From the NCBI RefSeq assembly GCF_007565055.1, contig NC_044551.1, positions 96,006,089-96,070,088 of the forward strand: a stretch of DNA of 64,000 nucleotides, read 5' to 3'. Shown here piece by piece: positions 46,421 through 58,364 of this stretch. Under the pieces are notes generated by a model that did no database searches, had not been told where the DNA came from, and saw only the letters and a list, made by a program, of their open reading frames with translations. Position numbers and translations under genes: made by a program. Numbering within the stretch: the first letter of the stretch is position 1; every line of letters begins with the position of its first letter. Source of the stretch: Rhinopithecus roxellana. Its lineage: Eukaryota > Chordata > Mammalia > Primates > Cercopithecidae.

Positions 46421-46744
46421 TTTTTTTTTTTTTTTTTTTTTTTTTTCTCCAGACTGGGTCTTGCTCTGTTACCCAAGCTGGAGTGCAGTGGTGCAGTCTC
46501 GGCTCACTGCAACCTCCACTTCCTGGGTCCAAGCAATTCTCATGCCTCAGTCTCCCAAGTAGCTGGGATCACAGGCAGTGCCACCATGCCTGGCTAATTT
46601 TTGTATTTTTACATAGTAAAGACGCGTAGAGATGGGTTTTCACCATGTTGGCCAGGATGGTCTTGAACTCCTGACCTCAAGTGATCCATCTGCTTCAGCC
46701 TCCCAAAGTGCTGGGATTACAGGCATGAGCCACCATGCCCAACC
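46421..46744 (-). mobile_element. AluS
   Basis: Reverse-strand Alu with a 26-base T tail. An insertion near 46610-46626 ('acatagtaaagacgcg') partly duplicates the 'agtagaga' region. Confidence 0.94.
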
Positions 46745-47914
46745 AGCTCATTTCTTTTTTTAATGATGAAAATATATTGTCAGTTTCACAAAGAATTGTA
46801 ACCTACAGCAATATTCAATCACTGAAAGACACCAGCAAACACTATTGGATGGTATTTGAATAATATTATATTCAGATCTACTAGCAAGGTTTACAACACC
46901 ACTCTCAGGTGTCAAAATTGCAGTGTGAGGGTGAATTTTGTTTCAAAGTTAATTTTTCTTGTAACCCACTCATAGAATTTACATAAAGTACACTATACGT
47001 ATGAACTTATTTGTATTTATTTTAGTTGCAAAAATGACTTGCTGTTATCAGGAGACAGGACCATGAACACACATACAACAGCTACAAGTAACACTGACTA
47101 ATTAAATTGTGATCACTTTAGGAAGGTATGCATCATATTATATAATTTTAAACACAAGGTAAAACTAAATATTTATGTAAGTGGAAGAACACAAATTTAG
47201 GAAAGTGATGACTTTGGATTAGGGACAAGCCCAGCGAACTGTGCGGGGGAACAAATGGAAACTTCACTATTATCCACAATCATCTGTCTCTTATTTTTTA
47301 AAAAATACAAAGCAAAATCAACAATGTCGGCATTTATTATTTCTGGAGGTATTATGTGTACACTGATTTAGGTTTCTAATCTGTACCTTTCTGTGTATTT
47401 TTAATTCCTAAGCAGTTTTTAAGAAATAAGAGAATAATGCAGTCTGAATTCTTGGACTGTTGTCTGACTGGCATCTCAGGAAAAGTAATCACAGACCTCT
47501 GGTCTGCAGAATCCCTTAGTGACCCCCGAAAATGGTCGTGCACACACATTCATGCACACACACAACACGGGCACAAACAGGACACAAGGGATCTTTCAGT
47601 CACTTGTTGAGCCCGGGTAAGTACACAAGGAACTTAAGATCTCAGAGCTCCACCAGGCCTTCCTGAAGGAAAACAACTTCATAAAGTGTTCACAATGCGG
47701 GGACTGACCGCTGCTCTGAACCCCCATCTCAGAGGAGGGCAAGGCATGTCTTGGGCATCACAGACGGCAAATGGACAAGGGAAAATCTCAGACCTCCATG
47801 GGCAGGGTCCCCTGGACATTCTTAGAGGCAGACTAGCAAAAGTTCCTCTTAGAATTAATTTCACGAAAGCCTTGAATCTCATTCTATGAATTAAACATTA
47901 CGCTAGAAACTTGA
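46745..47914. other. Interval free of recognised repeats
   Basis: About 1.2 kb, AT-rich on the left. A 67-codon open frame at 47686-47889 overlaps one on the other strand, with no domain. No family recognised. Confidence 0.45.
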
Positions 47915-48545
47915 GATATGTTAAATGAAAATAAAAGGTATTATCCTTGGCCCCACGGTGCTAACTTTCTAGCACGGTATGTACACACAGACAACAGATC
48001 CTGGCATGTGTCACTGGTAACTATTAACTTAGGTAGAAATGTAGGTAACTTGTTACAAGAACAAGAGACAATGAGAAAGCCTTCTTGGAGAAAGTGACTC
48101 TTGAGCTGGACTTTCACAGGATATGATTTCTCCTGATAAGAGAAGGGAAGAAGCCAGGTGCAGTAGCTTAAGCATGTAATCTTAGCAGTTTGGGAGACCA
48201 AGGCAGAAGGATTACTTGAGGCTAGAAGTTCAAAACCAGCCTAGGCAGCATAGCAAGACCCTGTGCCTACAAAATATTTTTTAAAAAATTAGCCAAGCAC
48301 AGCGGCATATACCTGTAATCCCAGCTATTTGGGAGGCTGAAGGGGGAGGATCACTTGAGCCCAAGAGTCCAAGGCAACAGTGAACTATGATTGCACCACT
48401 ACACTCCAACTGGGATAAGAGAGCAAGATCTTGTCACTTAAAAAAAAATTTAAGGGAAGAGAGAACATTCTAGACAGAAAGACAAACCCACAACAAATCT
48501 CAGAGGCATAAAGTATATCACTGGAGAACAGGGTAGCAAAAAAAT
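47915..48545 (-). mobile_element. L2, split by AluJ
   Basis: 'ttggccccacggtgctaac', 'gccttcttggagaaagtgactcttgagctgg' and, after the Alu, 'gagaacattctagacagaaag' follow the L2 3' part in reverse. Confidence 0.68.
48152..48449 (+). mobile_element. AluJ
   Basis: Diverged full-length Alu inside the L2. 'aagggaag' flanks both sides. Confidence 0.94.
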
Positions 48546-48587
48546 GCTGAAAACATGGGCAGGGTCAACACGTGAGTGTACTTACTG

Positions 48588-49028
48588 CTGTATCCGTCAG
48601 GATGGGCCAGAGTGTGCTGCAATGGTAACAAAGTTCTTAGAACTCTGTGACTTAGCCCTGTAAAGGTTTATTTCTCGCTCACAAAAAGTCTAAGACAGCA
48701 GGCTGTCTCCTCCTCCCTCCATAGCCTCTAGGTAAGATCTTTTCTTGCCTCGTCCAGTTTCTGGTGGCCCCAGATGTTCCTGGGCTCTCAGCATCATGCC
48801 AATCTCTGCCTCCGTCTTCACACAGCCTTCTCTCCTCTGTGTCTATCTGTGTCCAGATTTTTCTCTTCATATAAGGACATCGGTCATAGTAGATTAGAGC
48901 CCACCCCAATGTCCTCATTTTGCCTTGATGATATCTGCAAAGACTATTTCCAAATAAGGCCACACTCACAGGTGTGAGGAGTTAGGATTTCAACATAACT
49001 TTTAAGGAGACACACACACACAGCCTAC
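48588..49028 (-). mobile_element. MLT1-type LTR
   Basis: 'atataaggacatcggtcatagtagattagagcccacccc' in pieces, then 'atctgcaaagactatttccaaataaggccac' and 'ttaggatttcaacataac', matches the reverse-strand MLT1 5' half. The left part ('aaaggtttatttctcgctcac') is a less certain relative. Confidence 0.68.
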
Positions 49029-50170
49029 AAGGTCGCCATGGCAGGACAGGAGAGAGCTCGGGGAAAACACAGGATGTTTTAAGGGTCAGGCGTAGAAATG
49101 GCTTCCATCACTTTTGTCTCTCTCCTATTGGCCAGAACCTGGTCAGTTGGTCTCAGTCTAATGCGAGAGAAAGGGAGTGTAGAGGAGCATGTGAATGTCT
49201 AGTAAGTATCCACGGTGTTCTCTGGGACTTCCATGTTTAGGAGGCTTCAGCCTTTGTCCCTCAGGCAACAGGATGCCAAAAGTGTGGGGAGGGAGAGGAG
49301 AGGAGCAGGTAAAGTGAGCAGCAGTCGGTCGTGGCTGACGGGTTAGACAGGAGCAGTCCAGGAGGTCGGATGGGTGAAGACGCCATCGAAGTGACACAGA
49401 GGGTGATGAAGACCTGCACCCAGGCTGGATTAGTAAGAAGAGAGAGGGTGCAATCACTTTGAGGAAATTTTCAGAGAACCAGACAGAGAGAAAAGAGAAA
49501 GAATCATTTTTCTGTCTTACAATCCATTTACATCAGAATATTAAAGAGTTTGAGCTGAAGGAATGCATTCAGCTTTGAAGAAACTCTTCCAAATAGTTCA
49601 CAACGTTTCCAAATGTTCAAAACGAGATCATTCTGCTAAAATTGTCTATTATAGTAGATACCACTGAAGTAAGTTCAGAGTTGCGCATAATGAAACCTGG
49701 AGAGGCGATGAAGGAGCAAAGTCAAACCAGAAATCTCTCTTTGAGGACTTTCCTTGTTTTGCAAGGGGATCACAGAGAAAAGCACACATTTTGGGAAAAT
49801 ATCCTGGAGGCTGCATGTTTCCACTTTGATGCCATTTCTGCAAGATCATGCCAAAAGTTCAGCACTACTCCTGGGGCAGTAAAAGGAACAAGCCCCAGGG
49901 ATGGCAAAGTCCACACCAGATGCAAGCTAGAAGGGGCGGCTTCCCACGGACACGTTTGAGTTCTGTGTTCTCAGGGATAACTTGCCCCAGCATACCCATG
50001 CCCTGCAAGATAAACAGCTCTCCAGGAGCGGGGAGTCCTGCCTTTCAGGCACCCTGGCCACGTCCCTTCCTGGGGAACACGTACATTGAGAATGTCTAAT
50101 CTTTTGGCTTCCCTGGGCCACACTGGAAGAAAAAGAACTTGGCTGCGGTCACACATAAAATACATAACAC
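49029..50170. other. Interval free of recognised repeats
   Basis: About 1.1 kb. Open frames of 99 (49158-49457, minus) and 105 codons (49642-49959, plus) lack recognisable domains or flanking gene signals. Confidence 0.42.
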
Positions 50171-50472
50171 AGCTGGATGCAGTGGCTCACGCCTGTAGTC
50201 CCAACACTTTGAGAGGCCCAGGTGGGTGGATCATCTGAGGTCAGGAGTTTGAGACCAGCCTGGCCCACATGGTGAAACCCCATCTGTACTACAAACACAA
50301 AAATTAGCCGGGCATGGCAATGTGTGCCTGCAATCCCAGCTACTTGGGAGGCTGTGGCAGGAGAATTGCTTGAACCTGGGAGGAAGACGTTACAGTGAGC
50401 TGAGATCATGCCACTGCACTTCAGCCTGAGTAAGAAAGTAAGACTTTGGAAAAAACAAACAAACAAACAAAA
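50171..50472 (+). mobile_element. AluS
   Basis: Full-length Alu whose tail became (CAAA)n and then two (CA)n patches (50478-50530). Confidence 0.95.
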
Positions 50473-50530
50473 AACACACACACTAACAATAGCTGATGAG
50501 CTATAAAAAAAAAAAAACACACACACACAA

Positions 50531-51171
50531 AAAAGTCTCATAATGTTTTAAGAAAGCTTACAAATTTGTGTTAGGCCACATTCAAAGCCATCCTGGGCCT
50601 CATGCAGACTGCAGGCCACAGGCTGGACAAGCTTCATGTACATGTATTTGCTTCCCATTCTACTGTCCTGTTCAAAAGGAATCAACCTGTACTTTATTCC
50701 TATAAGGAGTTTTGAAACACAAGGCTGAAAGGGATCGATTTGTTCAAGAGGAGCCCCTAGCCCCCTGAAGGGCGGCAAGGCTGACGATCCCTTCCAGGAA
50801 GAAAGCTTTCCAGGCAATAGGCAGGACACCGCTGTGCTGCAGAGGCCTGAGGGCTCCGTGTGGCGGAGAGCTCAGCTCTGCGTGTAGTGGGTTCATGCTG
50901 GGATGCACATTCTTTGTCGCTCAGTCAAGCTGTAACCCAGAAAGTTAGCATTTGCTTCAGTGTGACACGGACCATATTGCGACCATTCCCTCTCTTTTCC
51001 CGCTGCTGCCTGGAGGATCTGACCTCTGCTTAGGGAGACAAGCACTCACACCCTCCACTTAGCTCATGAAACCCCATGTTCTAAATTCACAAGGCATCCC
51101 CGAGTCAGAGCAGCCGGCCAAGTTTGGGAACTTGAACAACGTACTCTTCGTACATCGGAAATGCTGTTTAG
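50531..51171. other. Nothing recognised
   Basis: Unassigned sequence between two Alus. The minus-strand 93-codon open frame (50548-50829) has no domain. Confidence 0.42.
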
Positions 51172-51449
51172 AAGCTGGGTGGCTCACACCTGTAATCCCA
51201 ACACTTTGGGAGGCCAAGGTGGAAGGATTGCTTAAGACCAAGAGTTCAAGACCAGCCTGGGCAACATAGTTAGACTCCATTTCTACAAAACAATCTTGTA
51301 AAAAAATTAACTAAGTGTGGTGGTGCACGCCTGTAGTCCCAGCTGGTCAGGAGGCTGAGATGGGAGGATCACTTTGGCCCAGAAGGTCAAGGCTGCTGTG
51401 AGCTGTGAGTGCAGCCTGGGTGACAGAATGACACCCTATCTCTAAAAAA
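51172..51449 (+). mobile_element. AluJ
   Basis: Diverged Alu missing a few bases near its 5' end ('gctgggtggctcac') and about 15 in the right arm before 'gcagcctgggtg'. Confidence 0.93.
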
Positions 51450-51608
51450 GTTAAATGACGTTTCAGCCAGAATGCCTTGCTCTTTTTCCTTCTCTTTTTC
51501 CTCCCCGCGTCTCCCATTTAAATCTTCCTTCTCACTCTCCTTTGGCTCAAGTGGATCCCACTGTCCAGAGCACAGTGGAAGGTCAGGGACAATTTTAAAG
51601 AGTGTTTG

Positions 51609-51908
51609 ATGGGCACGGTGGCTCACGCCTGGAATCCCGACATTTTAGGAGGCCGAGGTGGGGGATCACCTGAGGTCAGGAGTTCAAGACCAGCCTGGTC
51701 AACATGGTGAAACCTCATCTCTACTAAAAATACAAAAATTAGCCGGGCATGGTAGTGGGCGCCTGTAATCCCACCTACTCAGGAGGCTGAGGCAAGAGAA
51801 TCACTTGAACCCGGGAGGCGAAGGTTGCAGTGAGCTGAGACTGTGCCACTGCACTCCATCCTGGGTGACAGAGTGAGACTCCTGTCTCAACAACAACAAA
51901 AAAAGAAA
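51609..51908 (+). mobile_element. AluS
   Basis: Full-length Alu ending in (CAA)n. 'gtttgat' before and 'gttgatt' after are a possible target duplication. Confidence 0.95.
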
Positions 51909-51965
51909 GTTGATTGGGGTATTTTGAGGGAGCAACACCTCTAAGGTGTAAAGAAAGCAAGGCAA

Positions 51966-52016
51966 GTGATCGCACCATTGCACTCCAGCCTCGAGGAAAA
52001 GAGCAAAAACTCCGCT
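51966..52016 (+). mobile_element. Alu 3' scrap
   Basis: 'gtgatcgcaccattgcactccagcc' and 'gagcaaaaactccg' correspond to the last ~50 bases of an Alu. Confidence 0.75.
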
Positions 52017-52127
52017 CTTTATGTGTTTATTAAAATAATATTTAAATACATATTTACATACTTAACATAAATTCTAAAATTATTTAAATGATATTTAAAT
52101 AAATATTATTTGTTTATACATAAATAA

Positions 52128-52348
52128 TACTTATAAGTGGGAGCTAAACAATGTGTACTCATGGACACAGAGTGTGGAATCATATACACTGGAGACCCAG
52201 GAGGGCATCAGGCAGGTGAGGGATGAGAAATTACTTACTCAGGGCAATGTACATTATTTGAGTGATGGTTACACTAAAAACCCAGACATCACCACTACTC
52301 AATATATCCATGTAACAAAACTGCACTTGTACCCCTACATTTATACAA
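52128..52348 (+). mobile_element. L1 3' end, 5'-truncated
   Basis: 'acttataagtgggagctaaac', 'gtgtactcatggacacagag' and 'gtaacaaaactgcacttgtacc' mark an L1PB/L1MA-age 3' UTR. The AT-rich stretch just upstream (52020-52127) is not assigned. Confidence 0.85.
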
Positions 52349-52638
52349 TTTTTTTTTTAACATGGAGTCTTGCTCTGTCGCCCAGGCTCGAGTGCAGTAG
52401 CGCAATCTCAGCTCACTGCCACCTCCACCTCCCAGATTCAAGTGATTCTCCTGCTCTCAGCCACCCGAGTAGCTGGGATTACAGATGCATTCCACCACGC
52501 CCGGCTAATTTTTTGTGTTTTTAGTAGAGACAGGATTTCATCGTGTTAGCCAGGATGGTCTCGATCTCCCGACCTCGTGACCCGCCTACCTCGGCCTCCC
52601 AAAGTGCTGGGATTACAGGCGTGAGCCACAGCACCAGC
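52349..52638 (-). mobile_element. AluS
   Basis: Reverse-strand Alu inserted at the L1 3' end, between 'atttatac' copies (52339-52346, 52640-52647). Confidence 0.94.
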
Positions 52639-52646
52639 AATTTATA

Positions 52647-52648
<2 letters not shown>

Positions 52649-52683
<35 letters not shown>
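52649..52683. repeat. Poly(T) tract of about 35
   Basis: Uninterrupted T run just after the 3' target copy of the Alu at 52349-52638. No reverse-strand retroelement body follows it. Confidence 0.95.
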
Positions 52684-52688
<5 letters not shown>

Positions 52689-53129
52689 ACAGTATTATCA
52701 GATCAAAGACAAATGAGGAGGAAAGTAGGATGGTAATCATTCCCCTCTAGAAAGCAAATTCCACTCTCCCCTCTTAGATCCTGGACCTTTCAAGGGTAAG
52801 GACTCTGATCTCCATTCTCTCAGACACCACAATGTACCTTGTGAGTACTTTTTACGTGGCTTGTGACTAACTGAATGCTTTCTGTACACCTCAGGTGATT
52901 TGCACACAGTTAACTGAAGACCAACAAAGGAAAGCTCATGTATCATGGAGCTCCACCCCGTGTGATCTGCTGGAGAGCGCGGTTGTATAGGTGTTTTTCT
53001 GTCTAGCAGGGATTGTTGGAACAGATTGGAAATGCCCCGCTAGGGTCTGCTAGCCTTCCCTAGCTGCAGAAGTTGTTAACATATTTTAATCACCCACATA
53101 CACATGCAAGGTTAATGATCTTTATGATC
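52684..53129. other. Nothing recognised
   Basis: Unassigned sequence between the T tract and an L2. Confidence 0.4.
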
Positions 53130-53408
53130 TCTTTTGACTTGAAATTCACCTGCTTAAAACTCCTCAGGGGCTCCTGATTTAATTCCTGAGAATATCCAAA
53201 ATCCTGAAATCTTCAAAGTTTTACATCAGCAGTTCTCAAACATTCTAACCTCAGAACGTGTTTAGACTCATGAAAGATATTTAAGACCTCAAAGGGTTTT
53301 TGTGTATGTGAGTTATATCTGTCAACATCTACCATATTAGAAATTTAAACTGAGAACATTTTCTTTCTAATTATGAATTCGTTTTAAAATAACAATAATA
53401 AAACAATG

Positions 53409-53549
53409 TTTTTGACAGGGTCTCACTGTGTCACCCAGGCTGGAGTGCACCATGGCTCACTGCAACCTTGACCTCCTGGGCTCAAGCGATCCTCCTGCCT
53501 CAACCACCTGAAGTGCTGGGATTACAGTCATGAGCCACCACACCCGGCC
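53409..53549 (-). mobile_element. Alu monomer (FLAM-like)
   Basis: Single Alu left monomer, reverse orientation, from 'gacagggtctcactgtgtc' to 'cacacccggcc', inserted in the hAT element. Confidence 0.9.
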
Positions 53550-53558
53550 ATCAAACAA

Positions 53559-53882
53559 TTTTTTGGTTTTTTTGGTTTTTTTTGAGACAGGATCTTGCTC
53601 TGTCACCCAGACTGTAGTGCAGGGGCACAATCACGGCTCACTGTAGCCTCGACCTCCAAAGTTCAAGCCCAAGGGATCCTCCCACCTAAGCCCCACCCCA
53701 CACCCTCAAGTAGCTTGGACTACAGATGCACACCACCACACCCGGCTAATTTTTGTATTTTTTGTAGAAACAGGGTTTCACCCCATTGCCCAGGCTGGTC
53801 TCAAACTCCTGGGCTGAAGTAATCCGCCCACCTCAGCCTCCCAAAATGCCGGGATTACAGATATGAGCCACTGCACCTGGCC
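53559..53882 (-). mobile_element. AluJ
   Basis: Reverse-strand old Alu with a short C-rich insertion near 53680-53705 ('gccccaccccacaccctc'), inserted in the hAT element. Confidence 0.94.
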
Positions 53883-54085
53883 ATATAACAGTTTTTAATT
53901 TAATAGTGTTTATTGTTTAAACAACAATAAAACTTTTGTTAATATAATTAACATAAATAAATATAATTAACATATGTAACATAACAAATATAATTAACAT
54001 ATATAATATAAATATAATATTTTGTTAACATAATCAACTTAAATAAATGTAATTAACATAAATATTATTGATGCAAATAACCCAT
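53883..54085. repeat. AT-rich degenerate tandem of 'ataattaacataaata'
   Basis: About 200 bases with at least five loose repeats of 'taattaacata(a/t)' in the hAT element, at the place where the family has a short 'gttaacataaataac' segment. Likely local expansion of element sequence. Confidence 0.75.
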
Positions 54086-54143
54086 TTATGAAATCTAACT
54101 CTATTTTTCAAAGCACACAATTTTTAGTGAAAAGAGTGGTATT

Positions 54144-54353
54144 TTATATTTTTGCAAATCTCTTCATGTCTGACTTAACAGAAAACAACCAGATTCTCAC
54201 GTCTACATTCAAACTGCTGTGATAAGTTATGTCAGTACATCTAGAGAAAACCTGGCTTCTCACAGATACGCAGTTGGAAAAGAGAAGAATGCTTAACAGG
54301 CATTTCAGATAATGGTGAATATTCTCTTTTGATATTACACCAAATCTCAGCAC
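54144..54353 (-). pseudogene. hAT transposase C-terminal relic
   Basis: A 70-codon open piece reads near its end 'SSLNVDVRIWLFSVKSD', which parallels the hAT C-terminal motif with Asn-Arg-Leu and 'aDMRiqLssikPdi' that I recall from Charlie-like and ZBED5-like proteins. In the full protein (~600 residues) this follows the dimerisation region and helps assemble the transposase. Frameshifts on both sides and loss of the catalytic part make it non-functional. Confidence 0.65.
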
Positions 54354-55342
54354 ATAGTCATTTCTTAAAGGTTAGTTGCAATGTTGAATCTGAAACCATA
54401 CTAGTAACCTTTTCAGACTCAATTATATTAAAATTCACAAAATTGTCTTGTCCTTTGTCCTTTGAATGGGTCTGTCATGCATACATGATTTTCTATCATC
54501 ATGTCATTTGGAAAATATTGGATCACTGAGTTAAGCGGATCTTCCAAATGTTGTCACAGTACACTTTTACATTATCAAAAAAATTAAATCACATTCATTA
54601 AATCACCCCCATCTCATCAGAAAAGTCTTCAAGTATTAGAGAACCATGCAAGTTAAGCACAACAGATACAAGTTTTCCAAAATTCTAGTTTTCATTTGGA
54701 AACTCAAATTGTATTATTGGCCATAAATAATAATTACTGTATTTCTTGAAGAGACAGCTCCCTTGGTTCATTTTTTGAAAAAATACCTGGCAGGTGTCCA
54801 AGTCTGAAGAGTCATAGTTCGATTGTCTGCCATCACTCTTTCAAGGAAAGCTGGCGTTCCGTGAAGAAAGGGCTAGTGGGGCTTGCAACTCAATCGCAAC
54901 TCAACTGCTTTTCCCTGAGAAAACTGCTGGAGTTTGGTATGCAGCCAAGCACTCGATGCATCCAAATTTTTTAAAGTATACTCAAGACAAGAGATTTAAT
55001 AAATTAGTAATTGTTTTACAACTTCGTCAACATCCTTAAATGAAACTGGATTTTTTTTCTGCAAATGCAGGTGGTGAAGAATAAAATGACACCTGGTACA
55101 GCCTTGATGTGGGCTAAAGCCCCATCATTTTTACTTACATCTGTTTTGCATTTTAACAGTGAAATGTCAAAATGATACAAAAAGCAAGTACCGTCTTAGT
55201 AGTAGTATGAAAAACTGATTCAACTTCTCATGCTACCTGAAAGAGTCTCAGGCAAAACTAGGGTTCCCTGGTCTATGCTTTGAAAACTGCAGCCCTCCAT
55301 GCTCTGACTTCTGCCTGCCTGTTGGCCCCCTCCTCATTCAGT

Positions 55343-55654
55343 GATTTAACTTGGGCTCCCCTAGAAGCAGACCAAGAGACAAGAATTCAAGAGCAAGTAG
55401 TTGATTTGCTAAGTGACCCCAGGAAGCACTGGGAGGGGAGTGTGACTGTGGCATGAAGAAGAGAAGGAAACCAATGCATGATGTGTTTTTTCATGAGCAG
55501 GTTACCCCTGCAGACAACTGGAGCTCAGTCCTGCAGGAGATGAAGTAGGATGGCCACAAGATTATGTGACTCAAGGGGTGAGGGAGCTGGGGCATTTATC
55601 CTCCCACACTCGTTGCCACTGGCTATGGGCTGCTTGTGGAGACCTCCCCTATCC
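55343..55654. mobile_element. Unnamed repeat inserted in L2
   Basis: About 310 bases ('gggctcccctagaagcagacc', 'acccctgcagacaactggagctcag', 'ggcatttatcctcccacactc') that interrupt the L2. Similar text recurs in mammalian genomes as far as I recall, perhaps an LTR. 'cctcattcagtg' before and 'cctcattcactg' after may be target copies. Confidence 0.5.
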
Positions 55655-56065
55655 CTCATTCACTGTGACTTGGGGTCTTCCCACATGCTGTTCCTTCTAC
55701 TTGGAACCATCTTGTGCCCAACTCTTTGCCTGGCCAATGCCCACTCATTCTTTAGGTATCAGGACAAGTGTCACCTTTAGAGAGACTGTCCTTCATCCCC
55801 ACCATTCTAAAACAGATTCCCCTGGCACAGTCATTAAAAGCACACAGTTTTTCTTCTCAGAGAGCCCTCCTACAGTTTGTAATTCTTATATTTTTGTTAT
55901 TATTTATTTACTGACTTTCTTCCCACTAACCCAGCATGTCTGTAGCATAAGGATGGGGACTGTGTCCATGATTTGTTTTCCACTCTTGCATCTCCAGCAC
56001 CTGGAACATGCCGGGCACACAGTGGACACTCAACAAACACGTATCGAGAGGATGGATGGGTGATA

Positions 56066-58364
56066 AGTATGAAAGTACATACAAGGCACATAGCTAGACT
56101 TTCCAGTGGTGATTCAAAGCAAGTAATTGAGGTAATCATTCTAGAAAGTTCAAGCACTCTGATGACTATCCTCCTTAATAGCTGAATATTGGTTCAAAGT
56201 GCCTGACGGAATCACAGCCTTGGCCTGTGTGGGGTCGCAGCTGGATGGCAGAGTGTCATGGCTCAACTGCAGCCCCCATTGCCTCCCTCTGCCCCTGGTA
56301 CACTGCAGGTCCTATTTCCCCTACGAGGACACCAATCCCATATGGGCATGTGAACATATGATCCTAGAATGAGAAGAAAAGGAAATACCAGAGAAAGATG
56401 TTCAATGTGTCCTTCCAAATTCTAACACACACCATCGTAGGCCATGAAACTGTGCCTCACATGGGAAGCAACAGCAAAATCCAAATGAAGAATGAATGAA
56501 TGAATGAATGAATGAATGAATGATGCATAAGAACAAGCACAGGACGGTGGAAGGAACTTTCCTCTCTAGATTTCACGCATATTGCATTTTATTTTTCCAC
56601 AGCAAGCCACTGTCTAAGACTTTTGTTTGTTTGTTTCTGGTACTGCTTATTTGCAATGCCAGACAAATAGAAAAACCCAAAAGAAAAACTTAACAGAAAG
56701 CTTACAAATCATCTCATAACACATGATTAGGGGTTTTTGTCTATTATAATTTTCAAATACATTGCCGGTAGAGTAGAAATTTTTATAATAAAATCTAATT
56801 CCCTGATGTGACACTTTACAAGAACCGAGCTCCGTGATGGACAGTAGCGTTGGCAAAGCCTTCTCTAGGGTTGTTAAATCTACTGCTGGGAAAATGCTAA
56901 TTCCCCAAAACCTTTTTCAAGCTCAGGCCTATAGGAGACTCCATGCCAAATTTATATGCCCAGGTGCATGATTTCATATGTGCTTTGAATAATGGTATCT
57001 GTGCTCAGAAAATCAAACAGAATTAGGAAAAGCAATTGCCTGCAGGGATTTTCATTTTGTATTAGTGACATGAGATCATTCATGTGTCATGCCGTTTTAA
57101 CAATTCAGCACTGTAGAATCAGAAATCTTTCCTCAAATCCACTGTAGAATGTAAAGTGTTCATTTTCTTCCTACTACATGAAGTGAAGGAAACAGTTGTA
57201 CTGAAATGCAGATAGTATCAAGGTAAATGTGGTGGCCATTTACCCAGTGAAAAATACGTGGATTCTTTTTTTCTTCCAGAAGAGAGACAATATTTGATTT
57301 TAATTATGGTACAGTGTTGGAGATGTTGGTTCCAGGTCAAGGAAGCCAAGTAGCTAAAACAAAATACACTGAAGCATCGCAGGTCAAAGAGAAGTAAACT
57401 CACACATAAAAATGGGAATGGAAATACAATAAATGACCGCACATAACCTATGCTATTCACTCATTGCAGAACTGACGTTGCTTCTCTCATAAACCTCAAA
57501 GCCTGCTTTCAGGTTTCATCAAATATCTGGGGCTCCAATATCCCAGGAATGGTTTCCTCAGGCAGGCCATAGATTGCAAAGCATCCCATCCCCAAGGGGA
57601 GAAACCAGAAAGGTGTAGCTGCTAGCCAAAAGGAAGCCCCGGACCACTCTGTGTGCCATTATCTTTCATGGTCCTTGGGTTTAAGTTTGCACCTGGCTGC
57701 CCAGGACCTGCTGAGAGATGAATAGGTAAGCTCACATCTGGAAATCACAGGGCAAGATGTCACGAGGCTCTCTAAAGGGAGGCTACAGAATGTTAATAGG
57801 TGGGAGAGGCCCCTTAAAAGAGCTTTTACAGCATCCCTGAGACTTGCTGCCCTTGTAGAGTAACACCCTGGCATCTGCTTAATGTACACTTAAGTCTTTA
57901 CAAGCTCAGGCTCCCAATCACAATTGACAGCATCCTTCCACTTCTACTAAAAGCCTGACATTTGGTACCTCAGTCCTCCTTCCTTCTCATTGTACTCCCC
58001 TGTGGCTTCCTTCCACATGAGTCCCCTGATGCTAGTATCCCCACAGCCTGACTCACCTCACTCCTGTGTGCTCTCAGAAGCCAGCTTGCCCATCGATGGG
58101 GCGGCAGCTGGATCTGCCACGGCCACTAGGAACTCGGAGACCCAAGGGGAGGAAACTCCATTTTATAAACTTATAACCTCAGCCCAGAAATATTTCCAAG
58201 CCCCAAAGGGCTAATTTGCCCCTCTTCCCACCTCCGCAATCAGCAGACTTTCAGCTCTTTTAAGTATTAGGAAAAGAACCAAAATAGTCTCCAAAGGCTG
58301 ACACCTCCTGGTGGAAGCCTTGGCACAGATGCTCACAGAACAACTCACAGCCTCACCAATAGCT
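56066..58364. other. 2.3 kb interval free of recognised repeats
   Basis: No Alu, L1 or LTR signature. Contains (GAAT)n at 56490-56524. Open frames up to 80 codons show no domain. With 11316-13597 it is among the longest unassigned stretches. Confidence 0.48.
56490..56524. repeat. (GAAT)n microsatellite
   Basis: Eight or nine perfect tetranucleotide units in otherwise unassigned sequence. Confidence 0.97.

Larger units (their letters stand above)
53229..55292. mobile_element. hAT (Charlie/MER3-like) transposon, ~1.6 kb plus Alus
   Basis: Ends 'cagcagttctcaaac' and 'tttgaaaactgcag' are imperfect inverted termini of the hAT type. Flanking 8-mers 'ttttacat' (53221-53228) and 'ccctccat' (55293-55300) both sit at the same L2 position. 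Inside, 'aaatctcttcatgtctgac', 'cttaaaggttagttgcaatg' and 'atctcatcagaaaagtcttc' belong to one element. It retains part of a transposase on the minus strand. Confidence 0.8.
53130..56065 (+). mobile_element. L2, split by a hAT element and another insert
   Basis: Three pieces join in L2 order. 53130-53228: 'acctgcttaaaactcctcaggggctcc'. 55293-55342: 'ccctccatgctctgacttctgcctgcc'. 55655-56065: 'cacatgctgttccttctacttggaacc', 'gtttgtaattcttatattt', 'atggggactgtgtccatg' and 'cacctggaacatgccgggcacac'. Confidence 0.82.

Noticed and set aside
55566..56063. 165-codon plus-strand open frame
   Set aside because: It runs through an unnamed repeat and the 3' end of an L2 in a frame unrelated to L2 ORF2. 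No domain, no promoter, and the frame crosses a repeat junction.
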